From contig CP066225.1 in the NCBI GenBank assembly GCA_016350165.1, positions 4,526,001 to 4,590,000 on the forward strand: 64,000 nt of DNA. The letters are read 5' to 3'. The position numbers and the translations under genes are program-made. Under the pieces are notes generated by a model. That model did no database searches. It was given only the letters and a program-made list of their open reading frames with translations, and had not been told where the DNA came from. Below, one piece after another: positions 42,623-50,432 of this stretch; position 1 is the stretch's first letter; each line of letters starts with the position of its first letter. The stretch is from Planctomycetota bacterium (GTDB lineage Bacteria > Planctomycetota > Phycisphaerae > Phycisphaerales > Phycisphaeraceae).

Positions 42623-42652
42623 ACGCTTCGCATCCACGCGAAGCGTTTTCTT
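42623..42652 (+). terminator. Rho-independent terminator
   Basis: ACGCTTCG (42623-42630) pairs with CGAAGCGT (42639-42646), followed by TTTTCTTTT. It ends the STAS/anti-sigma operon. Confidence 0.88.
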
Positions 42653-42812
42653 TTGCTCCCACTCATGCCTATAACTCCCCATTCTCCTTCTTCGCACACT
42701 ATTGCACCTCCTCTCCACCCCTCAATTCATCCTGAACTCCCCTTTGTTCGATAACCGCCTAATAGGTATACTTTTCTGTTCCCCACAATGGCTTGACAAC
42801 CGGAGTAGTACC

Positions 42813-43700
42813 ATGGACCAAATCGTTAGTCAGGAAGCAATCAACAAAGCCGCCGCGCTTGTTGAAGCTCAAGAGTACATCCACCAATTTGCTGACAAGA
42901 CCGTCGTCGTCAAAGTTGGCGGCTCAATTATGGACCAACCAGAAGACCTTCGCGCCGTCATCAATGACGTCTGCTTCATGGCTTCTGTCGGCATGCGCCC
43001 AATCATCGTTCACGGTGGTGGCAAAGGTATCACCGAAGCAATGAAAAAAGCAGGTCTCGAAGCTCACTTCGTGCAAGGCCGTCGCTACACTGACGAACGT
43101 ACACTCGCTATCGCTGAACACGTCCTCACTCAGGACATCAACGGCGAAATCCAAACCATGATCCGTGACCGTAATCTCGACCCAATGGGGCTTCACTCAC
43201 TCTCATCATGCGCCGTCTTCGGCAAGCGTCTTTTCCTCCAAGGTGAAGACAACCGCAAGATCGACATCGGCTTCGTCGGTGAAGTGGAATGGGTTAACGC
43301 TGAACTCATTAACGCACTTACGCAAGCCAACGTCATCCCAGTCATCGCACCAATCGCACGAGACAAAGCAGGCAGCAAACTAAACGTCAATGCAGACTCA
43401 GTTGCAGGCCACGTTGCCGCCGCAGTTAAAGCCGAAAAACTCGTTCTCATCTCAGACACTCATGGCATCCGTATGTCCGATGACGCCAAAGACCTCGCGC
43501 GTCACCTCACCAAAAATCAAATCCAGAACCTCATCGATACAGGTGTCATCACATCAGGTATGCTTCCAAAAGTTGAAGCATCCTTCATCGCCCTCGCAGG
43601 CGGCGTAAAGAAAGCTCACATCATTGATGGTCGCATTCAACACGCTGCTCTCCTCGAAGTCTACACCCAAACCGGCATCGGTACGGAAATCGTCCTCTAA
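42813..43700 (+). CDS. argB: Acetylglutamate kinase
   Basis: A 295-residue enzyme from the ATG at 42813, which has GGAG ten bases before it; the upstream ATG at 42702 would add a hydrophobic non-homologous leader and is rejected. It phosphorylates N-acetyl-L-glutamate in arginine synthesis. TVVVKVGGSIMD (about 28-39, phosphate-binding Lys), PIIVHGGGKGITEAMKKAGL (about 61-80), SVAGHVAAAVKAEKLVLISD and GMLPKVEASFIALAGGVKKA are the standard amino-acid-kinase elements. The N-terminal helix of about 25 residues is of the type seen in arginine-regulated AGKs. Ornithine carbamoyltransferase is the next gene. Confidence 0.95.
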   Translation: MDQIVSQEAINKAAALVEAQEYIHQFADKTVVVKVGGSIMDQPEDLRAVINDVCFMASVGMRPIIVHGGGKGITEAMKKAGLEAHFVQGRRYTDERTLAIAEHVLTQDINGEIQTMIRDRNLDPMGLHSLSSCAVFGKRLFLQGEDNRKIDIGFVGEVEWVNAELINALTQANVIPVIAPIARDKAGSKLNVNADSVAGHVAAAVKAEKLVLISDTHGIRMSDDAKDLARHLTKNQIQNLIDTGVITSGMLPKVEASFIALAGGVKKAHIIDGRIQHAALLEVYTQTGIGTEIVL

Positions 43701-43799
43701 TCATCGATTAGTACAAACAATAATCGCCTTATTTATAGGCTGATTCATAAACACAACGCCTGACAATTTGGTTCAAGCACGTTAATGAGGTACCCACTC

Positions 43800-44723
43800 A
43801 TGAAACACTGCATCTCACTTATCGACTATACAACCGAGCAAGTCAACCACGTTCTCGACGTGGCAATCAAGCTCCGTAATGAACGTGCAACTGGCAAAGG
43901 TAATGACCCGATTCTTAAAGGTCAGACTCTTGCCATGCTCTTCGAAAAACCATCACTCCGTACACGCGTCAGTTTCGAGCAAGCCATGTACGAGCTTGGC
44001 GGCAACGCCATTGTTCTATCTAACAGTGAGGTAGGTCTCGGCAAACGAGAATCTGTCGCAGACGTCACACGCGTACTCGCTGGCATGGTCGATGGTATCG
44101 CTGCACGTGTTTTCGAGCACGAAAAGCTCATCGAAATGGCTGACAATACCGACATCCCCGTTGTCAATATGCTCAGTGATTACTCACACCCATGCCAAGC
44201 TCTTGCAGACATCATGACTCTCATCGACGAGTTCGGCCGTGACCTCTCCGGACGCACACTCGCATACATCGGTGACGGCAACAACGTTGCTCTTTCACTT
44301 GCCATCATCAGTGCAAAGCTCGGCATCAACTTCAAAATCTCAACACCTGTTGGCTATGAACTCGATCAGTCCGAGATTGATAAGATTCTCGCGCACAATC
44401 CCAACTTCTCATATCAGGCTTTCAACAAGCCCGTTCAAGCCGTCCAGAACGCCGACGCTGTCTACACTGACACATGGGTTTCCATGGGACAGGAAGAAGA
44501 GAAGGCCAAGCGACTCGAAGCTTTCCACGGCTACCAGATCAACGACATGCTCCTCGAACATGCCCTCGATCACACCATCGTCCTGCACTGTCTCCCCGCC
44601 TACCGTGGCATCGAGATCACTGACGAGGTCATGGACGGCCCAAGATCACGTGTTTTCCCTGAAGCACACAACCGACTCCACGCCCAAAAAGGCGTTCTCG
44701 CTGTCCTCATGGGCAATCTGTAA
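43800..44723 (+). CDS. argF: Ornithine carbamoyltransferase
   Basis: A 307-residue enzyme from the ATG at 43800, with TGAGGT upstream. It makes citrulline from ornithine and carbamoyl phosphate. The carbamoyl-phosphate motif is SLRTRVSFEQAMYELGG (about 50-66), with Leu in place of the usual Thr of STRTR. DYSHPCQALADIMTL (about 127-141, HPCQ) and LHCLPAYRG (about 260-268, HCLP) are the other two signature motifs, and the last is the ornithine site. The trimeric cytosolic enzyme follows argB after a 99-base gap. The arginine pathway genes between them and beyond are not in this window. Confidence 0.95.
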   Translation: MKHCISLIDYTTEQVNHVLDVAIKLRNERATGKGNDPILKGQTLAMLFEKPSLRTRVSFEQAMYELGGNAIVLSNSEVGLGKRESVADVTRVLAGMVDGIAARVFEHEKLIEMADNTDIPVVNMLSDYSHPCQALADIMTLIDEFGRDLSGRTLAYIGDGNNVALSLAIISAKLGINFKISTPVGYELDQSEIDKILAHNPNFSYQAFNKPVQAVQNADAVYTDTWVSMGQEEEKAKRLEAFHGYQINDMLLEHALDHTIVLHCLPAYRGIEITDEVMDGPRSRVFPEAHNRLHAQKGVLAVLMGNL

Positions 44724-44864
44724 CTTCTTTTTACTGCTGTAAAACTACTCAAGCGTGAATTATTCGCGACCTTTCAGCGTTATCCCATTACAATAGGAGC
44801 AGTTATTCATGCGCATGCATGACCCTGCCACGTCACGCAGGATGTTCAGCCACGGAGACAGAAC

Positions 44865-45344
44865 TTGTCAGATTCAGAACAGCAAACAACACCAAAGCCC
44901 TACAAGCTACTCATCGTCACCGGCTCACATCTAAGAGCTGAAACCGCAGATCGCCCACTCGCCTACCAACTCCAATCCAAAATCTCCGATTGGATCAACG
45001 AGCACGATCAATACCTCAACGTCCGCATCGACCCCATCGTTTGTTCCGACATATGGTTCCTCAACAATCAGGAACTTCAGCGTCGCCCTGTCATCTGCAT
45101 CGGCGGTCCTGGCGTCAACGCACTTTCCGCATACTTCGCCAAATTCATCCCCGACGATGATGAAGAAGAGCCCCGTGAACCACGCGTCCTCATTCAGATT
45201 GACCCCGAGTTCACCGACCTCCATGCATGCATCTGGGGCACAAACCACGAACTCACACGCAAAGGCCTCGACCTCTTCTCAGAACAGTACCTCGACCCCT
45301 ACATGCGTGCCGTCGCTAATCAGGTCGAGCCGGACGTGAACTGA
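44865..45344 (+). CDS. Conserved-looking hypothetical protein in the arg region
   Basis: A 159-residue cytosolic acidic protein that I do not recognise. The start is TTG at 44865, supported by a GGAGAC ribosome site seven bases before it and by the lack of an ATG with a better site. The sequence has an alternating beta/alpha pattern: KLLIVTGSHLRAETADRPLA, RPVICIGGPGVNALSAYFA, and RVLIQIDPEFTDLHACIWG. The first and second strand-loop units look like a nucleotide- or substrate-binding flavodoxin/Rossmann-type fold. There are no transmembrane or signal segments. It lies between argF and a phosphatase, same strand, with 140-bp gaps, so it may be an independent unit. Confidence 0.6.
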   Translation: MSDSEQQTTPKPYKLLIVTGSHLRAETADRPLAYQLQSKISDWINEHDQYLNVRIDPIVCSDIWFLNNQELQRRPVICIGGPGVNALSAYFAKFIPDDDEEEPREPRVLIQIDPEFTDLHACIWGTNHELTRKGLDLFSEQYLDPYMRAVANQVEPDVN

Positions 45345-45500
45345 CTTTCACACCTCATATCCCCTAAATTCTCTCACCCTCACCACTGACCCCGCTTTTT
45401 CCCAAGATTACGACTAACTAGCCCGTCATCTTGCATTCTCCGCCTGCAAGCATCACAATACCCAGCCCACACGCCTCTGCGAATAAAGGAAACATTCCTC

Positions 45501-45968
45501 GTGGCAACAGAAAAATACATCCTCATGGTCTGTACAGGTAATACCTGTCGTTCGCCCATGGCAGAAGGCCTCGCTCAACATATAATCGCTCAGCATCTCA
45601 AAACTACGCCCGAAAAACTCCCCTCCCTCGGCTACCGCATCGCCTCAGCTGGCACTTTCGCCTATGGTGGTGCTCCCGTTTCTCCTGAATCCGTTCAGGC
45701 TCTAAAACCCCAAGGCATCGACATCGCTGCTCACACCGCAACACCACTCACAGACGACCTCATCGACCAAGCCGACCTCATTTACACCATGACCGACTCT
45801 CATCGCCATCTGGTCCTCAGTGTCAAACCCGACGCAGCTCACAAAACTCATCGCCTCATCCCCGACAACGATGTCGATGACCCCATCGGCATGGGACTCT
45901 CCGCTTACCTCAAAACCGCCGAAATGATCCGCGCTGGAATACAGCAGCGAATCAACGAAATGCTCTGA
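45501..45968 (+). CDS. Low-molecular-weight phosphatase, YwlE-type (protein arginine phosphatase-like)
   Basis: A 155-residue LMW-PTP-fold phosphatase. The P-loop VCTGNTCRSPMAEGLA (about 10-25) holds the nucleophile Cys11 and Arg17. The DPIGMG segment near 130-135 supplies the general acid Asp. The Thr four residues after the catalytic Cys (CTGNTCRS) is the feature that in Bacillus YwlE selects phosphoarginine, while tyrosine phosphatases have Ile there. The start is GTG at 45501. The next gene is rpiB, the same pairing as ywlE-ywlF in Bacillus. Substrate specificity is inferred from this residue and is not proven. No McsB-type arginine kinase is in the window. Confidence 0.85.
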   Translation: MATEKYILMVCTGNTCRSPMAEGLAQHIIAQHLKTTPEKLPSLGYRIASAGTFAYGGAPVSPESVQALKPQGIDIAAHTATPLTDDLIDQADLIYTMTDSHRHLVLSVKPDAAHKTHRLIPDNDVDDPIGMGLSAYLKTAEMIRAGIQQRINEML

Positions 45969-46072
45969 TTTTTAGCAATTATGCTTTGGTTTACAGCATT
46001 TATTCAGTAACTTAAGAGCTACAGCATCAGCTCATTTTCGCAAACGCACTTCATGATTTGGAGATAAGTGCA

Positions 46073-46552
46073 ATGATCATCGCAGTAGGTAGTGACCACC
46101 GGGGTGCAGATGTACTCGCTAAGCTCGTCCTCGAACTCCAAGCCTCTGGCTGCAAAGTTCTCGAAGTCGGTGCTTGTGAAGGCAAAATTTGTGATTACCC
46201 AGACATGGCCTACCCAGTCTCAAAAGCAGTCTCCACAGGTCAAGCCGATCGTGGCATCCTCATCTGTGGTTCAGGCATCGGCATGTCCATCGCAGCAAAC
46301 AAAGTCAAAGGCGTACGCGCAGCTCTCGTCCATGATGAGATCGGCGCCGAACTCTCACGTCGTCACAACGATGCAAACGTCCTCTGCCTCGCAGCCGACC
46401 TCCTCGGCGCAAGCGTCATCGACCGCATCATCAAGATTTGGCTCGAAACAGAATTCGAAGCAGGCCGCCACGCCCGTCGTGTCGATAAAATCAACGCGAT
46501 CGAAGAAGACACATTCGAAGAAACCTACATGGATCAGGCAACCAAAGCCTAA
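46073..46552 (+). CDS. rpiB: Ribose-5-phosphate isomerase B
   Basis: A 159-residue enzyme from the ATG at 46073, with GGAG upstream; an ATG at 46058 is less well placed. It interconverts ribose 5-phosphate and ribulose 5-phosphate in the pentose phosphate pathway. MIIAVGSDHRGADVLAKLVL starts the family, with the phosphate-binding His. GILICGSGIGMSIAANKVKG (about 63-82) holds the catalytic Cys and the anion loop, and RRHNDANVLCLAADLLG (about 97-113) is the third signature. The length is standard. A strong terminator follows. The alternative is the LacA/B family, but the Cys and His pattern favours RpiB. Confidence 0.93.
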   Translation: MIIAVGSDHRGADVLAKLVLELQASGCKVLEVGACEGKICDYPDMAYPVSKAVSTGQADRGILICGSGIGMSIAANKVKGVRAALVHDEIGAELSRRHNDANVLCLAADLLGASVIDRIIKIWLETEFEAGRHARRVDKINAIEEDTFEETYMDQATKA

Positions 46553-46606
46553 TCCCAAAACTTAAAACCCCTTCGTTTTAAGTAACAATATAAAAATTCA
46601 CCCAAA

Positions 46607-46640
46607 CAAGCTGCACTAAAAATGCAGCTTGTTTTTCTTC
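46607..46640 (+). terminator. Rho-independent terminator of rpiB
   Basis: AACAAGCTGCA and TGCAGCTTGTT form an 11-bp stem, followed by TTTTCTTC. Confidence 0.9.
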
Positions 46641-47119
46641 ATTTAAGCTGCCAACATCTAACTTATGATTAGCCAACGCCTCACTATCATCGACCTCATC
46701 CCTTATCCTCTCCTTTAGCCTCATCACATCAACCAACGATACGTTCAAGTGAAACAACTCAACAACAGCCGGCGAGTTCCGGGGTCACGCTCGCCGTGCT
46801 CACCACCTCAAACCTCCACCCCATCTTTAACCCAATCTTTTACTAATCACCCCAATGGCCCATCCGGCCTCTTAGAGGATACCGCATTGAATAACATTCA
46901 AATTAGATATTAAAATACGCAAAAATTGATACTTTTAGCTATTCCCACTCAAGCAAACCATGTCTGCCTGCAATCAGAATTTCCACGATGCTGCCGAAGG
47001 CTTTGTCTTCGCGATAGCAGTTATTCTCCATAAAATCAATTTTTCATAACATTACCAACTCTATCGCAAGTACAAATAAAGACTGTTTTTATAGTGAAAA
47101 ATGGCATACGATAAAACAT
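46641..47119. other. Gene-free spacer containing one dispersed palindromic repeat
   Basis: About 480 bases with no supported gene. It includes one copy of the AGCCGGCGAG palindrome family (46767-46803). The region before the RraB-like gene is AT-rich. Confidence 0.45.
46767..46803. repeat. Dispersed palindromic repeat, copy 1
   Basis: AGCCGGCGAG and CTCGCCGTGC form inverted arms with a longer loop. It is related to the copies at 50363-50393 and 51566-51596. Confidence 0.55.
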
Positions 47120-47461
47120 ATGGATACAAGCAATACCATTCCTAACGATGCCACCGGCGATGCTCTTAGACGATATATCCAGCACGGATCTGATCTCACA
47201 AAGCCAATGGTGATGGATTTTTTCGTAGCAGTACCCTCACAAAAAGCTGGCGACGCAGTTGCTATTGAAGCACAAAAACTAGGTTTCAAAACCCAAGTTG
47301 AAAAAGATGAAGGCAGTGAAAACTGGACATGCTACTGCACCATCACCATGATTCCGCACTACAAAGATGTCGTTGAAGTTGAGGAAAAATTACAAGTCCT
47401 CGCCACACCACACAGCGGCCACATCGATGGTTTCGGGTCCTATGGTAATGCTGACGATTGA
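47120..47461 (+). CDS. RraB-like ribonuclease E inhibitor family protein
   Basis: A 113-residue cytosolic protein. The core (about 35-105) VMDFFVAVPSQKAGDAVAIE, AQKLGFKTQVEKDEG, TCYCTITMIPHYKDVVEVEE and HSGHIDGFGSYG matches the RraB family (PF06877). That family shows strand, helix with A-x-x-L-G-F/Y, a strand with conserved Trp and T-x-x-M-v-P, and a terminal GGEYDGWG-like motif. In E. coli RraB binds RNase E and changes which RNAs it cleaves. Whether a planctomycete copy has such a partner is unknown. It stands alone, and the ribosome binding site is weak. Confidence 0.72.
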   Translation: MDTSNTIPNDATGDALRRYIQHGSDLTKPMVMDFFVAVPSQKAGDAVAIEAQKLGFKTQVEKDEGSENWTCYCTITMIPHYKDVVEVEEKLQVLATPHSGHIDGFGSYGNADD

Positions 47462-47840
47462 CCAGAAATCAATCCTCACCATAAGCACATTTAAAACGCG
47501 ATCATCTGGCGCGCACGAAAACGAACACCCTGTTCAAAAATAGTCGATTTTGTGTCATTTCTAACCAAAACCGCGCGGTTTCTGATTGTTTTGGGCTTAT
47601 TCCTGTCCATTTCTGAGTATTATTAAAATCACCTCAAAATCAGCTTTAAATAACAAGGGACTGCTAACACATCACAACAACAGAACTTATGATCAGTCTA
47701 ATCATCGGATAGGAAATTAATGTGTTTAAAAGTAAATCAAAACGCGCGCACGAAAGCGATTGGGATCAGCGATTTACCGCTTAAAAAGTAGCATTCTGTC
47801 CTTATTTGCTAAGAAACAATTTGGCATTTTTGTTTATCAA
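47462..47840. other. Gene-free spacer with palindrome and short direct repeats
   Basis: No gene is seen. AAACCGCGCGGTTT is a perfect 14-base palindrome (47568-47581). GGCGCGCACGAAAACGA (47508-47524) and CGCGCGCACGAAAGCGA (47743-47759) form a near-perfect direct repeat. These may be regulator sites. Confidence 0.45.
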
Positions 47841-47845
47841 AAGAA

Positions 47846-47877
47846 AAAACTGTGCGATTGTGCGCACAGTTTTAAAA
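47846..47877 (-). terminator. Rho-independent terminator of pyrF
   Basis: On the minus strand AACTGTGCG pairs with CGCACAGTT and is followed by TTTTCTTTT, 30 bases after the pyrF stop. Confidence 0.85.
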
Positions 47878-47905
47878 AGTTTCAGTATAAAATTCTAACC
47901 AATGG

Positions 47906-48817
47906 TTAGGCGAGAATCTCAGTGATCTGGTCACGCAGGTCTTGAGCACCTGCAGCAACAGCTGCTTTCCAGTCATCGCGTTGTGAACCATCCTTGTTGA
48001 GGTATGCGTAAATCACTGAGCGGGAAGCAGTAATGATCGCTCCAGTGCCATTTTCATTGAAGCAGGCTCGCACGTCATCAGCCGTGCCGCCTTGTGCTCC
48101 GAAGCCCGGGACGAGGAAAATCTGTTTTTCCATACGCCTGCGTAACTCTAAAGCATCGCTAGACTTAGTGGCCCCGACGACCGCCCCGAGTAGTGAGTAG
48201 CCGCAGTCACCAACATAGGCATCATCACTTTGGCCGAATGTAGATACTTCATCAGCAACCATTTGCGCCACTGTACGCCCATCAGCCAGCTCATGAGACT
48301 GAATTCCATCACTACCCGGATTGGATGTTCTGACCAGAGCAAATAAACCCTTACCCTCTGCTGAAGCTAGCTTTACGAACGGTTCAATTCCGTCCATACC
48401 CAGATATGGATTCACTGTCAGCGCGTCAGCCCCGTCTGGTGAGCCGAGTAGGCCGTTGGCGTAGTGGTCGGATGAGATACCGATATCGCCGCGCTTAGCG
48501 TCTGCAAGTACAAGGATACCAAGGCCTTGCGCAGCCTGAACGATGTTGTGATACGCAGCAAAACCTGCGGCATGGTAGCGTTCAAAGCAGGCAAGTTGTG
48601 GTTTGACGATCGGCGTATATGGTGCAACTGCTTCAAGAAGCGCAACTGCATATTTTTCAAAGACTTCCGCAGCATGCTGATCATCGTCAGGCACGTCCGC
48701 ACCGCCTGTTAGCGACTTGGGCATGCGTTCAAAAACGGGATCGATGCCAACGCAAACGGGTGCCCCCTTCGCGGCCGCAGCTTCATAAAACTTGTCTGCA
48801 AAATGAGTTACCATCAC
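47906..48817 (-). CDS. pyrF: Orotidine 5'-phosphate decarboxylase
   Basis: A 303-residue enzyme that forms UMP from OMP, the last step of pyrimidine synthesis. It is the longer group 2 type (about 270-300 residues) found in actinobacteria, myxobacteria and planctomycetes. APVCVGIDPVFERMPKSL (about 20-37) holds the first Asp, IVKPQLACFERY the Lys of the substrate site, and VLADAKRGDIGISSDHYANG (about 97-116) is the catalytic DAKRGDI motif. FLVPGFGAQGGTADDVRACF and ASRSVIYAYL form the phosphate site. The start at 48817 (MMVTHFADKF) fits. The gene is transcribed alone and followed by a terminator. Confidence 0.95.
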   Translation of the reverse strand: MMVTHFADKFYEAAAAKGAPVCVGIDPVFERMPKSLTGGADVPDDDQHAAEVFEKYAVALLEAVAPYTPIVKPQLACFERYHAAGFAAYHNIVQAAQGLGILVLADAKRGDIGISSDHYANGLLGSPDGADALTVNPYLGMDGIEPFVKLASAEGKGLFALVRTSNPGSDGIQSHELADGRTVAQMVADEVSTFGQSDDAYVGDCGYSLLGAVVGATKSSDALELRRRMEKQIFLVPGFGAQGGTADDVRACFNENGTGAIITASRSVIYAYLNKDGSQRDDWKAAVAAGAQDLRDQITEILA

Positions 48818-49017
48818 GCAATCTCCGAAAGTAGCCCCAAGCCCCTGACCAAAAATCAGTCACATTCCTGCAAGAAGAATAGCGACCAACCAGCCCAGAT
48901 GCGAGTTTGCCTCAGATTTTAAATATCTTCTGTGGATGAATTCTAATCAACGATTAGGTCGATTAGGAAGTCACAGGTGAGGTGTTAGGTCTATTCGATG
49001 GTTAGATGGTGTTAGGC

Positions 49018-49527
49018 TTAATTTTGATCTTTGTATTCTGCGACGAGTTGAAGTTGGGTGTCGCCAACGGTTAGGAGTGGGATAGGGTTGTTGAAGGTGT
49101 AAGTGCCGTCGGAGAGGTGTAGGTTGATGGCTTTGGATAGGTCGGTTTCGTTGTTCCATTCCCAACCGGCACCAGAATGTGCTCTCGCGCCATTACTGGA
49201 TAGAAGTATGTAACGATAAGCATAGGGCGCGTCATCAAACTTTGGGTCACGGAAAGCGTTGATCACGAGGCGGCCTTGGTAATGATCACTGTTTTGTGGT
49301 TTGTCTAAGGCGACATTGCCAACGGAGGGGATGCTCATGATGACGGACTTGTCACTGGTGAAATCTACTGTGATAACGACAGCATCTTCTTCGGTCATCG
49401 TTCGGTCGATTTTTGCTGTCCAGAAGTTTGTCTTTTGGGCTGGGGGAGTGGTGGTTGTTTGATCGTCGCAGCCGAGGGTTAGAAAGAGGATGGATGTAAG
49501 AAATGCTATGTGTAAAGTATTTTTCAT
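49018..49527 (-). CDS. Hypothetical lipoprotein, paralogue of the upstream gene
   Basis: A 169-residue lipoprotein. The signal HIAFLTSILFLTLGC has its lipobox Cys near residue 19. The mature region carries FWTAKIDRTMTEEDAVVITV (about 35-54) and ends with NPIPLLTVGDTQLQLVAEY. These segments align with WTAYIEPLLREGNTITVKMD and KQIPLITINGITINLQV of the neighbouring protein (49581-50228), and both have a central beta-rich domain. No known domain was recognised. Both genes lie downstream of the ABC permease on the same strand. Function is unknown; a periplasmic, membrane-anchored role is inferred. Confidence 0.7.
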   Translation of the reverse strand: MKNTLHIAFLTSILFLTLGCDDQTTTTPPAQKTNFWTAKIDRTMTEEDAVVITVDFTSDKSVIMSIPSVGNVALDKPQNSDHYQGRLVINAFRDPKFDDAPYAYRYILLSSNGARAHSGAGWEWNNETDLSKAINLHLSDGTYTFNNPIPLLTVGDTQLQLVAEYKDQN

Positions 49528-49580
49528 GGTATATGTTCCGGTGTGATTGATAGCAGATCCGTGGATGGGCTAATCAATGA

Positions 49581-50228
49581 TTAGTCCTTGAAGGGGGAAG
49601 CAGGCGGGGAGGTGACTTGGAGATTGATGGTGATGCCGTTGATCGTAATAAGTGGTATTTGCTTATTCGTCATGAGGGTTTTGAGTTCGGATTCGTTGGA
49701 AACGAGGCCGAGTTTGATGAAATCTTTAATGGCAACGGGCGTATCGAGTTTGATTGTGTTTTGATGGGCGAGTTTGCCGTAGTAAGAAGACATGAGCAGG
49801 TTTGTTGTGTATTGCGTGATTTTGTTGTTTTGGGTTTCGTATTCGATTTTGTAGGTGAGTGTGGTATTGGTGTTGCTGCTTTTATCGGGGCGGACAGTGA
49901 ATGAATGAGTACCTGAGTATGGCACGACTGGGGCTGTGTGAGAACTGGAAATGGTGGCGGTTGACCATGGGAGAGCTTCAATATCCATTTTAACGGTGAT
50001 GGTGTTGCCTTCTCGGAGTAGTGGTTCGATGTAGGCGGTCCATGGTTTAATGGGTTTGGGGATTTCTAATAAATCAGTGTCTTGGATTTGTACTTCGTAT
50101 GAAGGGGTTTGAGTTGATATGGGGGTTGATTGGATTGAGCGGTAGGTATGGCTTGGGGATTGGATGGTGCAGCCGAGGGATAGGAGGATGGTGGCAAGGA
50201 GGAGTGTGATACATGTGATGGATTTCAT
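49581..50228 (-). CDS. Hypothetical lipoprotein
   Basis: A 215-residue lipoprotein from the ATG at 50228, chosen because GGAG lies a few bases upstream; an ATG at 50267 is less likely. The signal ITCITLLLATILLSLGC ends in an acylated Cys near residue 20. A Pro/Ser/Thr-rich stretch precedes a beta-rich domain with PWTAYIEPLLREGNTITVKM (about 60-79) and TLTYKIEYETQNNKITQYTT. The C-terminal KQIPLITINGITINLQV aligns with the paralogue downstream. It is 50 bases from the next gene and was probably duplicated in tandem and then diverged. No function can be assigned. Confidence 0.7.
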   Translation of the reverse strand: MKSITCITLLLATILLSLGCTIQSPSHTYRSIQSTPISTQTPSYEVQIQDTDLLEIPKPIKPWTAYIEPLLREGNTITVKMDIEALPWSTATISSSHTAPVVPYSGTHSFTVRPDKSSNTNTTLTYKIEYETQNNKITQYTTNLLMSSYYGKLAHQNTIKLDTPVAIKDFIKLGLVSNESELKTLMTNKQIPLITINGITINLQVTSPPASPFKD

Positions 50229-50362
50229 GGTTTTGGCTCCGGAAAAAATAAGAGATAGTTTGAGCATACAAGGTGCTTGCTCATTTGGAAATGTTAATGT
50301 GATTTGGGGTGAAGTTATGAGGGTTGTTTGAGTACAGCGTATTGTTGGTTGGAAGAAAGGAA

Positions 50363-50393
50363 GACCGGCGACCTGTCAGGTCGCGGCTACTTG
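50363..50393. repeat. Dispersed palindromic repeat, copy 2
   Basis: GCGACCT-GTC-AGGTCGC is a perfect 7-bp inverted repeat flanked by CCG and GGCTACTTG. The flanks and spacing match the copies at 46767 and 51566. Confidence 0.55.
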
Positions 50394-50432
50394 AGTTGTA
50401 AGAATACGTTGGTTGAAAATGGGGAGGTGGGG

